A DNA stretch of 64,000 nt. Origin: Belnapia arida (GTDB taxonomy: Bacteria > Pseudomonadota > Alphaproteobacteria > Acetobacterales > Acetobacteraceae). The translations under genes were made by a program, and so were the position numbers. The stretch is from positions 124,001-188,000 of the forward strand of contig NZ_JAETWB010000006.1 in NCBI RefSeq assembly GCF_016773205.1. Reading direction: 5' to 3'. The notes under the pieces are model-generated. The model searched no databases and was not told the DNA's origin. It saw nothing but the letters and a program-made list of their open reading frames with translations. Shown piece by piece: positions 20,159 through 27,658 of the stretch; positions within the stretch are counted from its first letter, which is position 1; each line of letters begins with the position of its first letter.

Positions 20159-21544
20159 TCAGTCGATCCGGGCGGCGCGGTCGATGAAGAGGGCGCCGCC
20201 GGTGACCACCCGGTCGCCCGGATTCAGCCCGTCGGTCACCTCCACCATGTCGCCGGCGCGGATGCCGGGCCTGATGCGGCGGAGGATGAAGCGGTTGTCG
20301 TCGAGGGCCAACCAGACGCTGGCCTCGGCGCCGCGGTAGATGATGGCGTTCACCGGGACGCCGACATTCTGTTCGCCCTCGCCGACCGAGATGCGGAAGG
20401 TGGCGAACATCTCGGGTTTCAGCAGGTGCTCCGGGTCCTTGACCTCGGCGCGGACGGTAAGGCGCCGCGTGGTCGGGTCGAGCCCGGCGCCGACGGTGGC
20501 GATGCGCGCCTCGAAGCGGTGGCCCGGCAGGGCGCCGACGCTGACATCGACCGGCTGGCCGGTCCTGATCATCGGCGCATCCAGCTCCCGCACCGCGGCG
20601 ACGAGCCACATGGTGGAGAGGTCGGCGATGGTGAAGACCGGGTCGGAGGCGCCGGTCGAAAGCCATTGGCCGGGGCCGACGCGGCGCTGCACCACGGTGC
20701 CGCCGATCGGCGCCGTCACCGGCACCACGGCGTTGACCATGCGGGTCTGCTCGATCCGGGCGATCTCGTCCATGCTGCGGCCGAGGACGCGCAGCTTGTC
20801 GCGGGCGGCTGAAAGCGCCGCCTCGGCGCTGCGGAGGTCGGCCATGGCCGTCATAGCGCCGGTGCGGGCCTGTTCGACATCCCGCTGCGAGGCGGCACGG
20901 GCGCCGAACAGGCTGTTCTGACGCGCCTCCTCGCGCCGCGCCTGGTCGAGCGTGGCGCGCGCCTTGTTGGCGGCATCGGAGGCCGAGAGAAGGTCGTTGG
21001 CGGCGCCGGCGAGGTCGGTGGTCTCGATTTCGAGCAGGGTATCGCCCGCCTTCACCTCGTCGCCCATCCGGACCAGCACGCGGACCACACGGCCATTATA
21101 GGGCGAGAAGACGGGGGTGGAGCGGTCCTCGTCATAGGCGATGCGCCCCTCGGCCACGCGCTCGGCGCGGAAGGCGCGGGAGTGCATCTCCTCGATCCGC
21201 AGCGCCCGCATCTCGGTATCGGAGAGGCGGAACTCGCCCTGGGTGAGCGGCTCGGTCTGGGTGGCGGCAGGCGAGGTCGGGACCGCCTCGGCGGCCTTGC
21301 GGGACTGGTCGTACCAGTAATAGCCGCCGGCCAGGCCAGCGAAGACGAGGCCAAGCGCCAGCCAAAGCCTCCCGCGGCCGCGCGGCGCCTCGCCGGGATC
21401 CTGGGCCGGCTGGGGGGGCGGGGCGGCGGCGGCGCTGGCCCCGGGCAACGGCTTCTGGGTCGCGGCCGCCTGCAGGCTCAGGACGTCCACCGTCGATGCG
21501 AAACCATCGATCCCTTTCGGCGGCGGCAGGTGAGTGGCGTTCAT
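20159..21544 (-). CDS. Periplasmic adaptor subunit of the heavy-metal RND pump
   Basis: Membrane-fusion protein (461 aa from the ATG at 21544). Residues 1-58 form an unusual Pro/Ala-rich N-terminal extension, followed by a single anchor helix (about 59-76). Then come a lipoyl-like half-motif region (VFSPYNGRVVRVLVRMGDEV), an alpha-helical hairpin and beta-barrel/MP domains. A GTG start 17 codons earlier is possible but its ribosome site is poor. First gene of the efflux operon; 79 bp separate it from the pump gene. Confidence 0.9.
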   Translation of the reverse strand: MNATHLPPPKGIDGFASTVDVLSLQAAATQKPLPGASAAAAPPPQPAQDPGEAPRGRGRLWLALGLVFAGLAGGYYWYDQSRKAAEAVPTSPAATQTEPLTQGEFRLSDTEMRALRIEEMHSRAFRAERVAEGRIAYDEDRSTPVFSPYNGRVVRVLVRMGDEVKAGDTLLEIETTDLAGAANDLLSASDAANKARATLDQARREEARQNSLFGARAASQRDVEQARTGAMTAMADLRSAEAALSAARDKLRVLGRSMDEIARIEQTRMVNAVVPVTAPIGGTVVQRRVGPGQWLSTGASDPVFTIADLSTMWLVAAVRELDAPMIRTGQPVDVSVGALPGHRFEARIATVGAGLDPTTRRLTVRAEVKDPEHLLKPEMFATFRISVGEGEQNVGVPVNAIIYRGAEASVWLALDDNRFILRRIRPGIRAGDMVEVTDGLNPGDRVVTGGALFIDRAARID

Positions 21545-21740
21545 GGTTTTCCCGGACCCTGCGGAAGCGTCGTCGACCGTCTTGACCCCTGGCACACCCC
21601 TTGGGCATCGCCTGGCGGCCGGCCTGGTCCGGCTCCGTCACGATGCATCATGCGCTGTCTGGAATTACACCCACCTAGGGGGAAACCTGAAACCTAAGCC
21701 ATCTCTTAGCCGTTATGGTAGCGAAAAATCTCTTAAAAAA

Positions 21741-21764
21741 CACGGCTTGCGGCAAGACGCCGTG
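21741..21764. promoter_or_regulatory. Inverted repeat in the AT-richer divergent region between efflux operon and M20 hydrolase
   Basis: The 265-bp gap 21545-21809 separates two divergent genes and is clearly AT-richer than its surroundings between 21640 and 21770. It holds the inverted repeat CACGGC...GCCGTG (6-bp arms, 12-base spacer) and, at about 21690-21710, a CTAAG/CTTAG pair. I see no gene here. It most likely contains both promoters and a binding site for a regulator, perhaps a metal sensor, that is not encoded in the window. Confidence 0.35.
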
Positions 21765-21809
21765 CATCGAATACCATGGCTGCGTCCCTTGCCATGAAGG
21801 AACGCGCCC

Positions 21810-23006
21810 TTGTCTCTCGATACTGCTCAATTCCTCGCAGACCTGGACCGGCTGCGACAGACCGGCGCCTACCGCACCGGCGTGCATCGACCGACCTTCG
21901 GCGCCGAGGACATGGAGAGCCGACACTGGCTCGCCGCGGCCATGGAAGCGGCGGGGCTGGAGGCACGTATCGACGGCATCGGCAACGTCCTCGGCCGCCA
22001 CCGCGGGCCGGGGCCGCATCTGCTGGCAGGCAGCCATATCGAGACGCAGAACCAGGCCGGCTGGCTGGACGGCGTGCTCGGCGTCGTCGCCGCCCTCGCC
22101 CTTGCCCGCGCCGGACTGCCGGTCGATGTCTGCGCCTATGCGGATGAGGAGGGGCATTGGGGCGACTTCCTCGGCAGCCGCAGCCTCATCGGCGCGGTGG
22201 ACGAGGCGGAGCTGGACGCGGCACGCAACCGTCATGACGGCCGCCCGCTGCGCGAGGCGCTGAGGGAGGCGGGGCTCGCCGGGCGCGAGCGGCTGCGGCT
22301 GGAGCCCGGCCGGTACAAGGGGGCCTTCGAACTGCACATCGAACAGGGAACGCAGCTGGAGCGGGCCGGGATGCGTATCGGCGTCGTCACCGGCATCGTC
22401 GGCATCCGGCAGTGGAGGATCACCGTCACCGGTCAGCAGGACCATACCGGCGGCACCACCATGGCGGAGCGGCGCGATGCCGGGCTGACGGCGGTTCGGC
22501 TGCTGGCGGCGCTCGACCAGGCGATGCCGATGGCGGCCGGCCCGCGCAGCGTCTGGACCACCGGGCGCATCGTGCTGGAGCCCAACGCGCCGCAGATCAT
22601 CCCCGGCCGGGCGGAGATCACCTTCTCCTTCCGCGACCTCTCGCTCGAGGTCATGGACCGGATGGAGGACTGCCTCCGCCGCACCGTGCAGGAGAGCAAC
22701 CGGCGCGAGCGCTGCCCGGCGGTGCTGGAGCCGATCGGCCATACCGCCCCCTCCCCCTGCGACCCGACGATGCGGGCGGCGCTGCGCGAGGCCGCCGAGC
22801 AGCTCTGCCCCCGCGCCTGGACGGAGATGCCGAGCGGGGCGATCCATGACAGCCAGATCCTCGCCCGCGTCATGCCGGTGGCGATGCTCTTCGTACCCTC
22901 CATCGGCGGCATCAGCCACCATTGGACGGAGGACACGAAGCGGGAGGACCTGGCCCTCGGCCTCAAGGTGCTGGCCGAAGGCGCGAGGCGGTTCCTTGCG
23001 AGCTAG
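21810..23006 (+). CDS. M20-family Zn-dependent hydrolase (N-carbamoyl-L-amino-acid/allantoate amidohydrolase type)
   Basis: 398-aa amidohydrolase. The M20 pattern is clear: AGSHIETQNQAGWLDGVLGV (His76, Asp87), ADEEGHWGDFLGS (Glu113/114) and, near the C-terminus, PSIGGISHHWTED. The conserved HxD next to the first metal His reads HxE here (Glu78). The start is TTG at 21810 with AAGGA 8 bases upstream; no ATG fits. Likely substrates are N-carbamoyl amino acids or ureido compounds. Its end overlaps the convergent ThDP enzyme gene by 4 bp. Confidence 0.88.
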   Translation: MSLDTAQFLADLDRLRQTGAYRTGVHRPTFGAEDMESRHWLAAAMEAAGLEARIDGIGNVLGRHRGPGPHLLAGSHIETQNQAGWLDGVLGVVAALALARAGLPVDVCAYADEEGHWGDFLGSRSLIGAVDEAELDAARNRHDGRPLREALREAGLAGRERLRLEPGRYKGAFELHIEQGTQLERAGMRIGVVTGIVGIRQWRITVTGQQDHTGGTTMAERRDAGLTAVRLLAALDQAMPMAAGPRSVWTTGRIVLEPNAPQIIPGRAEITFSFRDLSLEVMDRMEDCLRRTVQESNRRERCPAVLEPIGHTAPSPCDPTMRAALREAAEQLCPRAWTEMPSGAIHDSQILARVMPVAMLFVPSIGGISHHWTEDTKREDLALGLKVLAEGARRFLAS

Positions 23007-24541
23007 ATCATCAGCTCGATCAGGAAGGGGCCGGGGCGGGAGAAGCTCTGCGACATCAGGTCGCCGAGCGCCTCGAGCGTCGTCGCCTGCGCCGCCTCGA
23101 CGCCCATCGAATTGGCGAGCTGGACCCAGCCGATATCGGGGTTGCCGAGGTCGAGCATGTCCATCGCCGTCCGCCCCGGATTGGCGCCGACATTGCGGTA
23201 TTCGCCGAGCAGGATCTGGTACTTGCGGTTGGAGAGCAGCACCGTCGTCACCGGCAACCGCTCGCGCGCCTGGGTCCAAAGGCCCTGCACCGTGTACATG
23301 GCGCTGCCATCCGCCTGCAGGCCGATGACGCGGCGGCCGCCGCCGGCGATTGCCGCACCGACCGCGACGGGGATGCCGTAGCCGATGGCGCCGCCGCAAT
23401 TCTGCAGCCAGTCATGCGCCGGCGCCGCCACCGTCTCGGGGAAGAAGCCGCGGCCATAGGTGACGGATTCATCGACGACGATGGAGCCCTCCGGCATCAG
23501 CGCGGCGACGGCGCGGGCGAGGCCCTCGGGCGAGAGGGCGCCGCGCGGCGCCTCGGGCCGCGGGCCGGCGGAGGGGATGGCGGCAGCGGGCACGCCCAGC
23601 TCGTCGGCGAGGGCCGCGAGGGCGGCTTCGGCGTCCTGCTCGTAGCGGGTCAGCAGGTGGACGGCGGCATCGGCCGGGTAGAGGCGGCTCGGCTTGCCGG
23701 GATAGCCGAAGAAGCCGATCGGCTCCTTGGCATTGACCAGCACGAGGTGCTGGACGTCGGCGAGCGCGGCGAGAGCCTGGTCCACCACATAAGGCACGCG
23801 GTCGAGCGGCAGGCGGCCCTGGCCGCGCTGGGTGCGGGCGTTCGAGCCCTCGGCCAGCAGCCTGCAGCCGGTGGCGGCGGCGATGCGATGGGCCTGCTTC
23901 TGCGCCCCCTCCATCAAGGCGAGGCCGCCGAGCAGGAGCATCACGCCGCGTTGCTCGCGAAGGATGCGGGCCACCTGCTTCACCGCATGCGGGTCGGCGA
24001 CGGGGGCGGCGGGGACGGGCAGCGGCTGGGCGACGACGCCGCCCTCGTTCCAGGACGAATCGGAGGGGAGGATCAGCGTGGCGATCTGGCCGGGCGAGGT
24101 GCGGGCGGCCTGGATGGCCGTCGCGGCATCGGCGCCGACATCCTCCGAGCGGGTCGTGGTGCGGGTCCAGGCCGAGACGCCCCTTGCCCAGCCCTCGGTA
24201 TCGGCGGTCAGCGGTGCGTCGAAGGGCCGGTGGTAGACCGCCTGGTCGCCCACGATGTTGACGATGCCGGAGCGGGCGCGGCGCGCGTCGTGCAGGCCGG
24301 CGAGGCCGTTGGCGAGGCCCGGGCCGCAATGCAGCAGGGTCGAGGCCGGCTTGCCGGCGATGCGCCAGTAACCGTCCGCCGCGCCGGTGACGATGTTCTC
24401 CTGCAGGCCGAGGACGCAGCGCATGCCGGGGATGCGGTCGAGCGCGGCCACGAAATGCATCTCGCTGGTGCCAGGGTTGGAGAAGCAGACATCGACCCCT
24501 CCCCCGAGGAGGGTGTTCACCAGGCTTTCGGCTCCGTTCAC
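23003..24541 (-). CDS. Thiamine-diphosphate-dependent enzyme annotated as acetolactate synthase large-subunit-like
   Basis: 512-aa enzyme with the three-domain layout of acetohydroxyacid synthase/benzoylformate decarboxylase relatives. The ThDP-activating Glu48 lies in LGLQENIVTGAADGY. The Mg-ThDP motif in the C-terminal domain reads QADGSAMYTV ... LLSNRKYQ, with ADG rather than GDG and SN rather than NN. The GTG at 24541 has AGAGGA 7 bases before it; longer frames upstream lack support. There is no small subunit nearby, so true acetolactate synthase activity is doubtful; a decarboxylase or lyase role is as likely. Confidence 0.85.
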   Translation of the reverse strand: MNGAESLVNTLLGGGVDVCFSNPGTSEMHFVAALDRIPGMRCVLGLQENIVTGAADGYWRIAGKPASTLLHCGPGLANGLAGLHDARRARSGIVNIVGDQAVYHRPFDAPLTADTEGWARGVSAWTRTTTRSEDVGADAATAIQAARTSPGQIATLILPSDSSWNEGGVVAQPLPVPAAPVADPHAVKQVARILREQRGVMLLLGGLALMEGAQKQAHRIAAATGCRLLAEGSNARTQRGQGRLPLDRVPYVVDQALAALADVQHLVLVNAKEPIGFFGYPGKPSRLYPADAAVHLLTRYEQDAEAALAALADELGVPAAAIPSAGPRPEAPRGALSPEGLARAVAALMPEGSIVVDESVTYGRGFFPETVAAPAHDWLQNCGGAIGYGIPVAVGAAIAGGGRRVIGLQADGSAMYTVQGLWTQARERLPVTTVLLSNRKYQILLGEYRNVGANPGRTAMDMLDLGNPDIGWVQLANSMGVEAAQATTLEALGDLMSQSFSRPGPFLIELMI

Positions 24542-24646
24542 GGCGCGGTCCTCTCGGTTGATGGGCGCAGGGTGCAGGGGCTTGCGGCAGTGGGCAAGAT
24601 GGGGCGGCCCATGGCAGGCTGTTGCGCGACCGAAGGGGAGGAGGCC

Positions 24647-25675
24647 ATGGCCGCAGAACGCTTCATCGTCCCGCGCCGGGTGGCGCTGGGGCTCGCCACG
24701 GGGCCGCTGCTGGTGGCGGCCGGGCCGGTGCGGGCGCAGCCGCGGCTCGACCGGGTGAGCTTCGTCACCAACTGGCGGGCCCAGGCGGAGCATGGCGGCT
24801 TCTACCAGGCGCAGGCGGCGGGGCTCTACCGCGCGGCGGGGCTGGAGGTGGAGTTGCGCTCGGGCGGGCCGCAGATCAACCCGGCGCAGCTGCTGATCGG
24901 CGGGCGCGTCGACATGGCGATGGGCAACGGGCTCGGGGCGCTGGGCTTCGTGCGGGAGGGGATTCCGTTCCTCTGCGTCGCCGCCATCTTCCAGAAGGAC
25001 CCGGTGGTGCTGATCGGGCATCCGGGCCAGGGCATCACGGATTTCTCCTCGCTGAAGGGACGGCCGGTGCTGATCAGCGCCGAGCCGCGCGTCACCTGGT
25101 GGCCCTATGTGCGGCAGAGATACGGGCTGAGCGACGAGCAGGTGCGGCCCTATACATTCAGCCTGGCGCCCTTCCTGGCCGACAAGCGGGTGGTGCAGCA
25201 GGGCTACCTGGGGAGCGAGCCCTTCTCGATCCGGCAGCAGGGCGTGGAGCCGGTGGTGCTGCTGGTGCATGACAGCGGCTTCCAGGACTACGGCACCACG
25301 ATCAATGTCGGGGCGAAGACGCTGGCCGAGCGGCGCGAGGTGATCGGGCGCTTCGTCGAGGCCAGCCTGGCCGGCTGGGACCAGTACCTGAAGGGCAAGG
25401 CCGGCGGCTTCGACACCGAGGCCGCGAACCGCCTGATCCGGCAGCAGAATCCGGAGATGGGCGAGGAGCTCATCGCCTACGGCACCCGGATGATGAACGA
25501 GGAGGGCATCGTGCGGTCGGGCGATGCGCTTGCGCTCGGCATCGGGGCGATGACGGAGGCGCGCTGGGCGGCACTCCACGAGGCGGCGACGCAGGTGGGC
25601 GTGGTGCCGCGGGGGATGGAATGGCGGCGGGCCTTCGACCTCGGGCTGGTAAACAAGGGCATCGGAAAGGCTTGA
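24647..25675 (+). CDS. NMT1/THI5-like ABC transporter substrate-binding protein
   Basis: 342-aa periplasmic binding protein with a signal peptide that carries twin Arg (VPRRVALGLATG) and ends near PVRAQ, so Tat or Sec export is possible. The fold is recognisable from FVTNWRAQAEHGGFYQAQAAGLY and the following GGPQINPAQLLIGGRVDMAM, typical of pyrimidine-precursor/aromatic sulfonate/nitrate-type binders. GGGGAGGAGG precedes the ATG. The matching ATPase and permease genes follow after an intervening AbrB-like gene. Ligand unknown. Confidence 0.88.
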   Translation: MAAERFIVPRRVALGLATGPLLVAAGPVRAQPRLDRVSFVTNWRAQAEHGGFYQAQAAGLYRAAGLEVELRSGGPQINPAQLLIGGRVDMAMGNGLGALGFVREGIPFLCVAAIFQKDPVVLIGHPGQGITDFSSLKGRPVLISAEPRVTWWPYVRQRYGLSDEQVRPYTFSLAPFLADKRVVQQGYLGSEPFSIRQQGVEPVVLLVHDSGFQDYGTTINVGAKTLAERREVIGRFVEASLAGWDQYLKGKAGGFDTEAANRLIRQQNPEMGEELIAYGTRMMNEEGIVRSGDALALGIGAMTEARWAALHEAATQVGVVPRGMEWRRAFDLGLVNKGIGKA

Positions 25676-25724
25676 AGGTTTGAGGGCCGGGCCCGGGCAA
25701 GCCCTTGCAGCACTTCGTTTTGAC

Positions 25725-25754
25725 TTGACAATTTTAGGATTTTAGTCCTTTATC
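25725..25754 (+). promoter_or_regulatory. Candidate promoter and operator before the AbrB-like gene
   Basis: In a short AT-rich island, TTGACA (25725-25730) is a perfect -35 box. A CTTTAT-like -10 sits after 17 bases. Between and around them lie a TTTTAGGATTTTAG direct repeat and an AGGA-N6-TCCT inverted repeat. AbrB/SpoVT-fold proteins often bind such sites in their own promoters, so autoregulation is plausible but inferred. Confidence 0.45.
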
Positions 25755-25788
25755 CCAGTCTCGGCATGGGGCCGGGATGGAGGGTCGC

Positions 25789-26028
25789 ATGCTCGTCAGG
25801 GTCTCGCCGCAATGGCAAATCACCATCCCCACGGCGCTCCGCGCCCGCTTCGGCCAGACCAGGCAGGCAGAGGTGAGGATGGAGAACGGCGTGCTGATGG
25901 TGAGGCCGGTCATCGCGTCCTCCCCCGACTGGGTGGAAAACCAATTCGCGCCCCAAGGGATCACCAAGGAGGTGCTGTGGGAGGCGATGCGGGTGATCGA
26001 GGGGCGGCGGCGCAAGGCGGGAAATTGA
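25789..26028 (+). CDS. AbrB/SpoVT/MazE-type DNA-binding protein
   Basis: 79 aa (an ATG four codons earlier would give 83). The swapped-hairpin fold shows as VRVSPQWQITIPTALRARFG, the standard VxxxGQxxIPxxLR-like start of the family, followed by the EVRMENGVLMVRP strand pair and a short helical C-terminus. GGAGGG four bases before the second ATG favours 25789. Such proteins are transition-state regulators or antitoxins; no toxin gene adjoins. It sits between the binding protein and the ATPase of one ABC system, with its own AT-rich flanks. Confidence 0.8.
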   Translation: MLVRVSPQWQITIPTALRARFGQTRQAEVRMENGVLMVRPVIASSPDWVENQFAPQGITKEVLWEAMRVIEGRRRKAGN

Positions 26029-26042
26029 CTATATTCCTATAG
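26029..26042. promoter_or_regulatory. Perfect small palindrome after the AbrB-like gene
   Basis: CTATA-TTCC-TATAG directly follows the stop codon, in the same AT-rich context as the upstream island. It may be an operator for the downstream ATPase-permease pair or part of a mobile insert boundary. It has no T-run, so a terminator is unlikely. Confidence 0.35.
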
Positions 26043-26108
26043 CGCAGGTGGGGAGCCGGAGGCAAGGGGTATCCGGCCCTTGCCGCCTGCATAGTCATCC
26101 CTTCATCC

Positions 26109-26879
26109 TTGCCCGATGATGCCCCTGCCCTCCCCCCTCGCGTGACGCTCGTCGCCCTCGATGGCGTCGGCAAGCGCTTCGCCAGCGGGACGGAGGCGCT
26201 GCGGGGGGTCGATCTGCGGATCGAGCGGGGAGAATTCCTCTCCCTGCTTGGCCCTTCGGGCTGCGGGAAATCGACCCTGCTGCGGCTGATCGCAGGGCTG
26301 GCGGAGCCGAGCAGCGGGCGGATCACCCGGGCGGCCTCACGCCAGGTCGGCTTCGTCTTTCAGGAGGCGACGCTGCTGCCCTGGTCGGATGCCCTCACCA
26401 ATGTGCGGCTGCCGCTGCGGCTGGCGGGCGTGGCGCGCGCCGAGCAGGAGGCGCGGGCGGCGGAGGCGCTGGCGCAGGTCGGGCTCGGCGGCTTCGAGCG
26501 GGCCTATCCGCGGGAGCTGTCGGGGGGGATGCGGATGCGCGTCTCCATCGCCCGGGCGCTGGTGACGCGGCCGAGCCTGCTGCTGATGGACGAGCCCTTC
26601 GCCGCCCTCGACGAGCTGACGCGGCACCGGCTGAATGACGACCTGCTTGCCTTGTGGGCGGGGAGCGGCGTGACGGTGGTCTTCGTCACCCATTCGGTCT
26701 TCGAGAGCGTCTACCTCTCCTCGCGCATCCTCGTCATGGCGGCGCGGCCGGGGCGCATCGCGGCGGAACTGCTTGTGGAGGAGCCGGCGCCGAGGCCAGC
26801 AGGGTTCCGCACCTCGGCGGGCTATGCAGCGCTGTGCCGGCGGACGACGGAGACGCTGGAGGGGGCGATGCGGGCATGA
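26109..26879 (+). CDS. ABC transporter ATP-binding protein (SsuB/TauB/NrtD family)
   Basis: 256-aa ATPase with Walker A GPSGCGKST, Q-loop VFQEATLLPWSDALTNV, signature ELSGGMRMR, Walker B LLLMDEPFAALDE and switch His in VTHSVFES. These are diagnostic of the nitrate/sulfonate/taurine/thiamine-precursor importer group. The start is uncertain: TTG at 26109 gives the length used here and GTG at 26142 is an alternative; neither has a good ribosome site. The stop overlaps the permease ATG (ATGA). Confidence 0.9.
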   Translation: MPDDAPALPPRVTLVALDGVGKRFASGTEALRGVDLRIERGEFLSLLGPSGCGKSTLLRLIAGLAEPSSGRITRAASRQVGFVFQEATLLPWSDALTNVRLPLRLAGVARAEQEARAAEALAQVGLGGFERAYPRELSGGMRMRVSIARALVTRPSLLLMDEPFAALDELTRHRLNDDLLALWAGSGVTVVFVTHSVFESVYLSSRILVMAARPGRIAAELLVEEPAPRPAGFRTSAGYAALCRRTTETLEGAMRA

Positions 26880-27658
26880 GGCGATGGGCGGACTGGCTGG
26901 CGCCGGCCCTGGTCGGGCTGCTCGTGGTCGGAGGGTGGGAGGCGGCGGTCAGGCTGCTGGAGGTGCCGGCCTACCAGGTGCCGGGGCCGGTCGCCATCGC
27001 CCGCGCCCTGGTGGAGGACTGGCCGCTCTTCCGCTCCTCCATGCTGGTGACGCTCAGGATCGCGCTGCTGGCGCTGCTGCTGGCGGTGACGCTCGGCGGG
27101 CTGCTGGCCGTGCTCTTCGCGCAGTCGCGCTGGGTGGAGCGGGCCTTCTTCCCCTATGCGGTGGTGCTGCAGGTGACGCCGGTGGTCGCCATCGCGCCGC
27201 TGATCCTGATCTGGGTGGACGACGTCACCCTCAGCCTGCTGATCTGCGCCTGGATCGTCGCCTTCTTCCCGATCCTGTCGAATACCGTGCTCGGGCTGAA
27301 CAGCGCCGACCGCAACCATGTGGAGCTGTTCCGCCTCTACGGCGCGACGCGGTGGCAGACGCTCCGGCTGCTGCGGCTGCCGGGGGCGCTGCCCTTCTTC
27401 CTTGCGGGGTTGCGCGTGGCGGGGGGGCTGGCGCTGATCGGGGCGGTGGTCGCGGAGTTCGTGGCGGGCGCGGGCGGGACGGGCTCCGGCCTCGCCTTCC
27501 GTATCCTGGAGGCGGGGTACCAGCTGAAGATCCCCCGCATGTTCGCGGCCCTTGCGCTGATCTCGGCGCTCGGCATCGCCATCTTCGCGGTGCTCGGGCT
27601 CGTCCAGCACCTGCTGCTCGGGCGCTGGCACGAGAGCGCGATGCGGCCGGAGGGCTAG
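26876..27658 (+). CDS. ABC transporter permease (SsuC/TauC family)
   Basis: 260-aa inner membrane permease with about six membrane segments and the ATPase-contact loop [21 protein letters not shown]. It starts in an ATGA overlap with the ATPase stop. Together with the ATPase and the NMT1-type binding protein at 24.6 kb it makes a complete importer. Its stop codon overlaps that of the convergent chemoreceptor gene by 4 bp. Confidence 0.91.
   Translation: MRRWADWLAPALVGLLVVGGWEAAVRLLEVPAYQVPGPVAIARALVEDWPLFRSSMLVTLRIALLALLLAVTLGGLLAVLFAQSRWVERAFFPYAVVLQVTPVVAIAPLILIWVDDVTLSLLICAWIVAFFPILSNTVLGLNSADRNHVELFRLYGATRWQTLRLLRLPGALPFFLAGLRVAGGLALIGAVVAEFVAGAGGTGSGLAFRILEAGYQLKIPRMFAALALISALGIAIFAVLGLVQHLLLGRWHESAMRPEG

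Noticed and set aside
16840-20187. Plus-strand open frame of 1115 codons opposite the RND pump
   Set aside because: It is antisense to a clear CzcA/CusA gene; the translation is rich in Arg, His, Asp and Gly typical of GC-rich shadow frames and has no domain.
23003-24541. ilvB, genuine acetolactate synthase large subunit
   Set aside because: No small subunit is adjacent and the ThDP motif is variant, so a specific gene symbol is not justified.
25789-26028. Complete toxin-antitoxin pair
   Set aside because: The AbrB/MazE-like gene has no adjacent toxin gene; the next genes are ABC transporter components.
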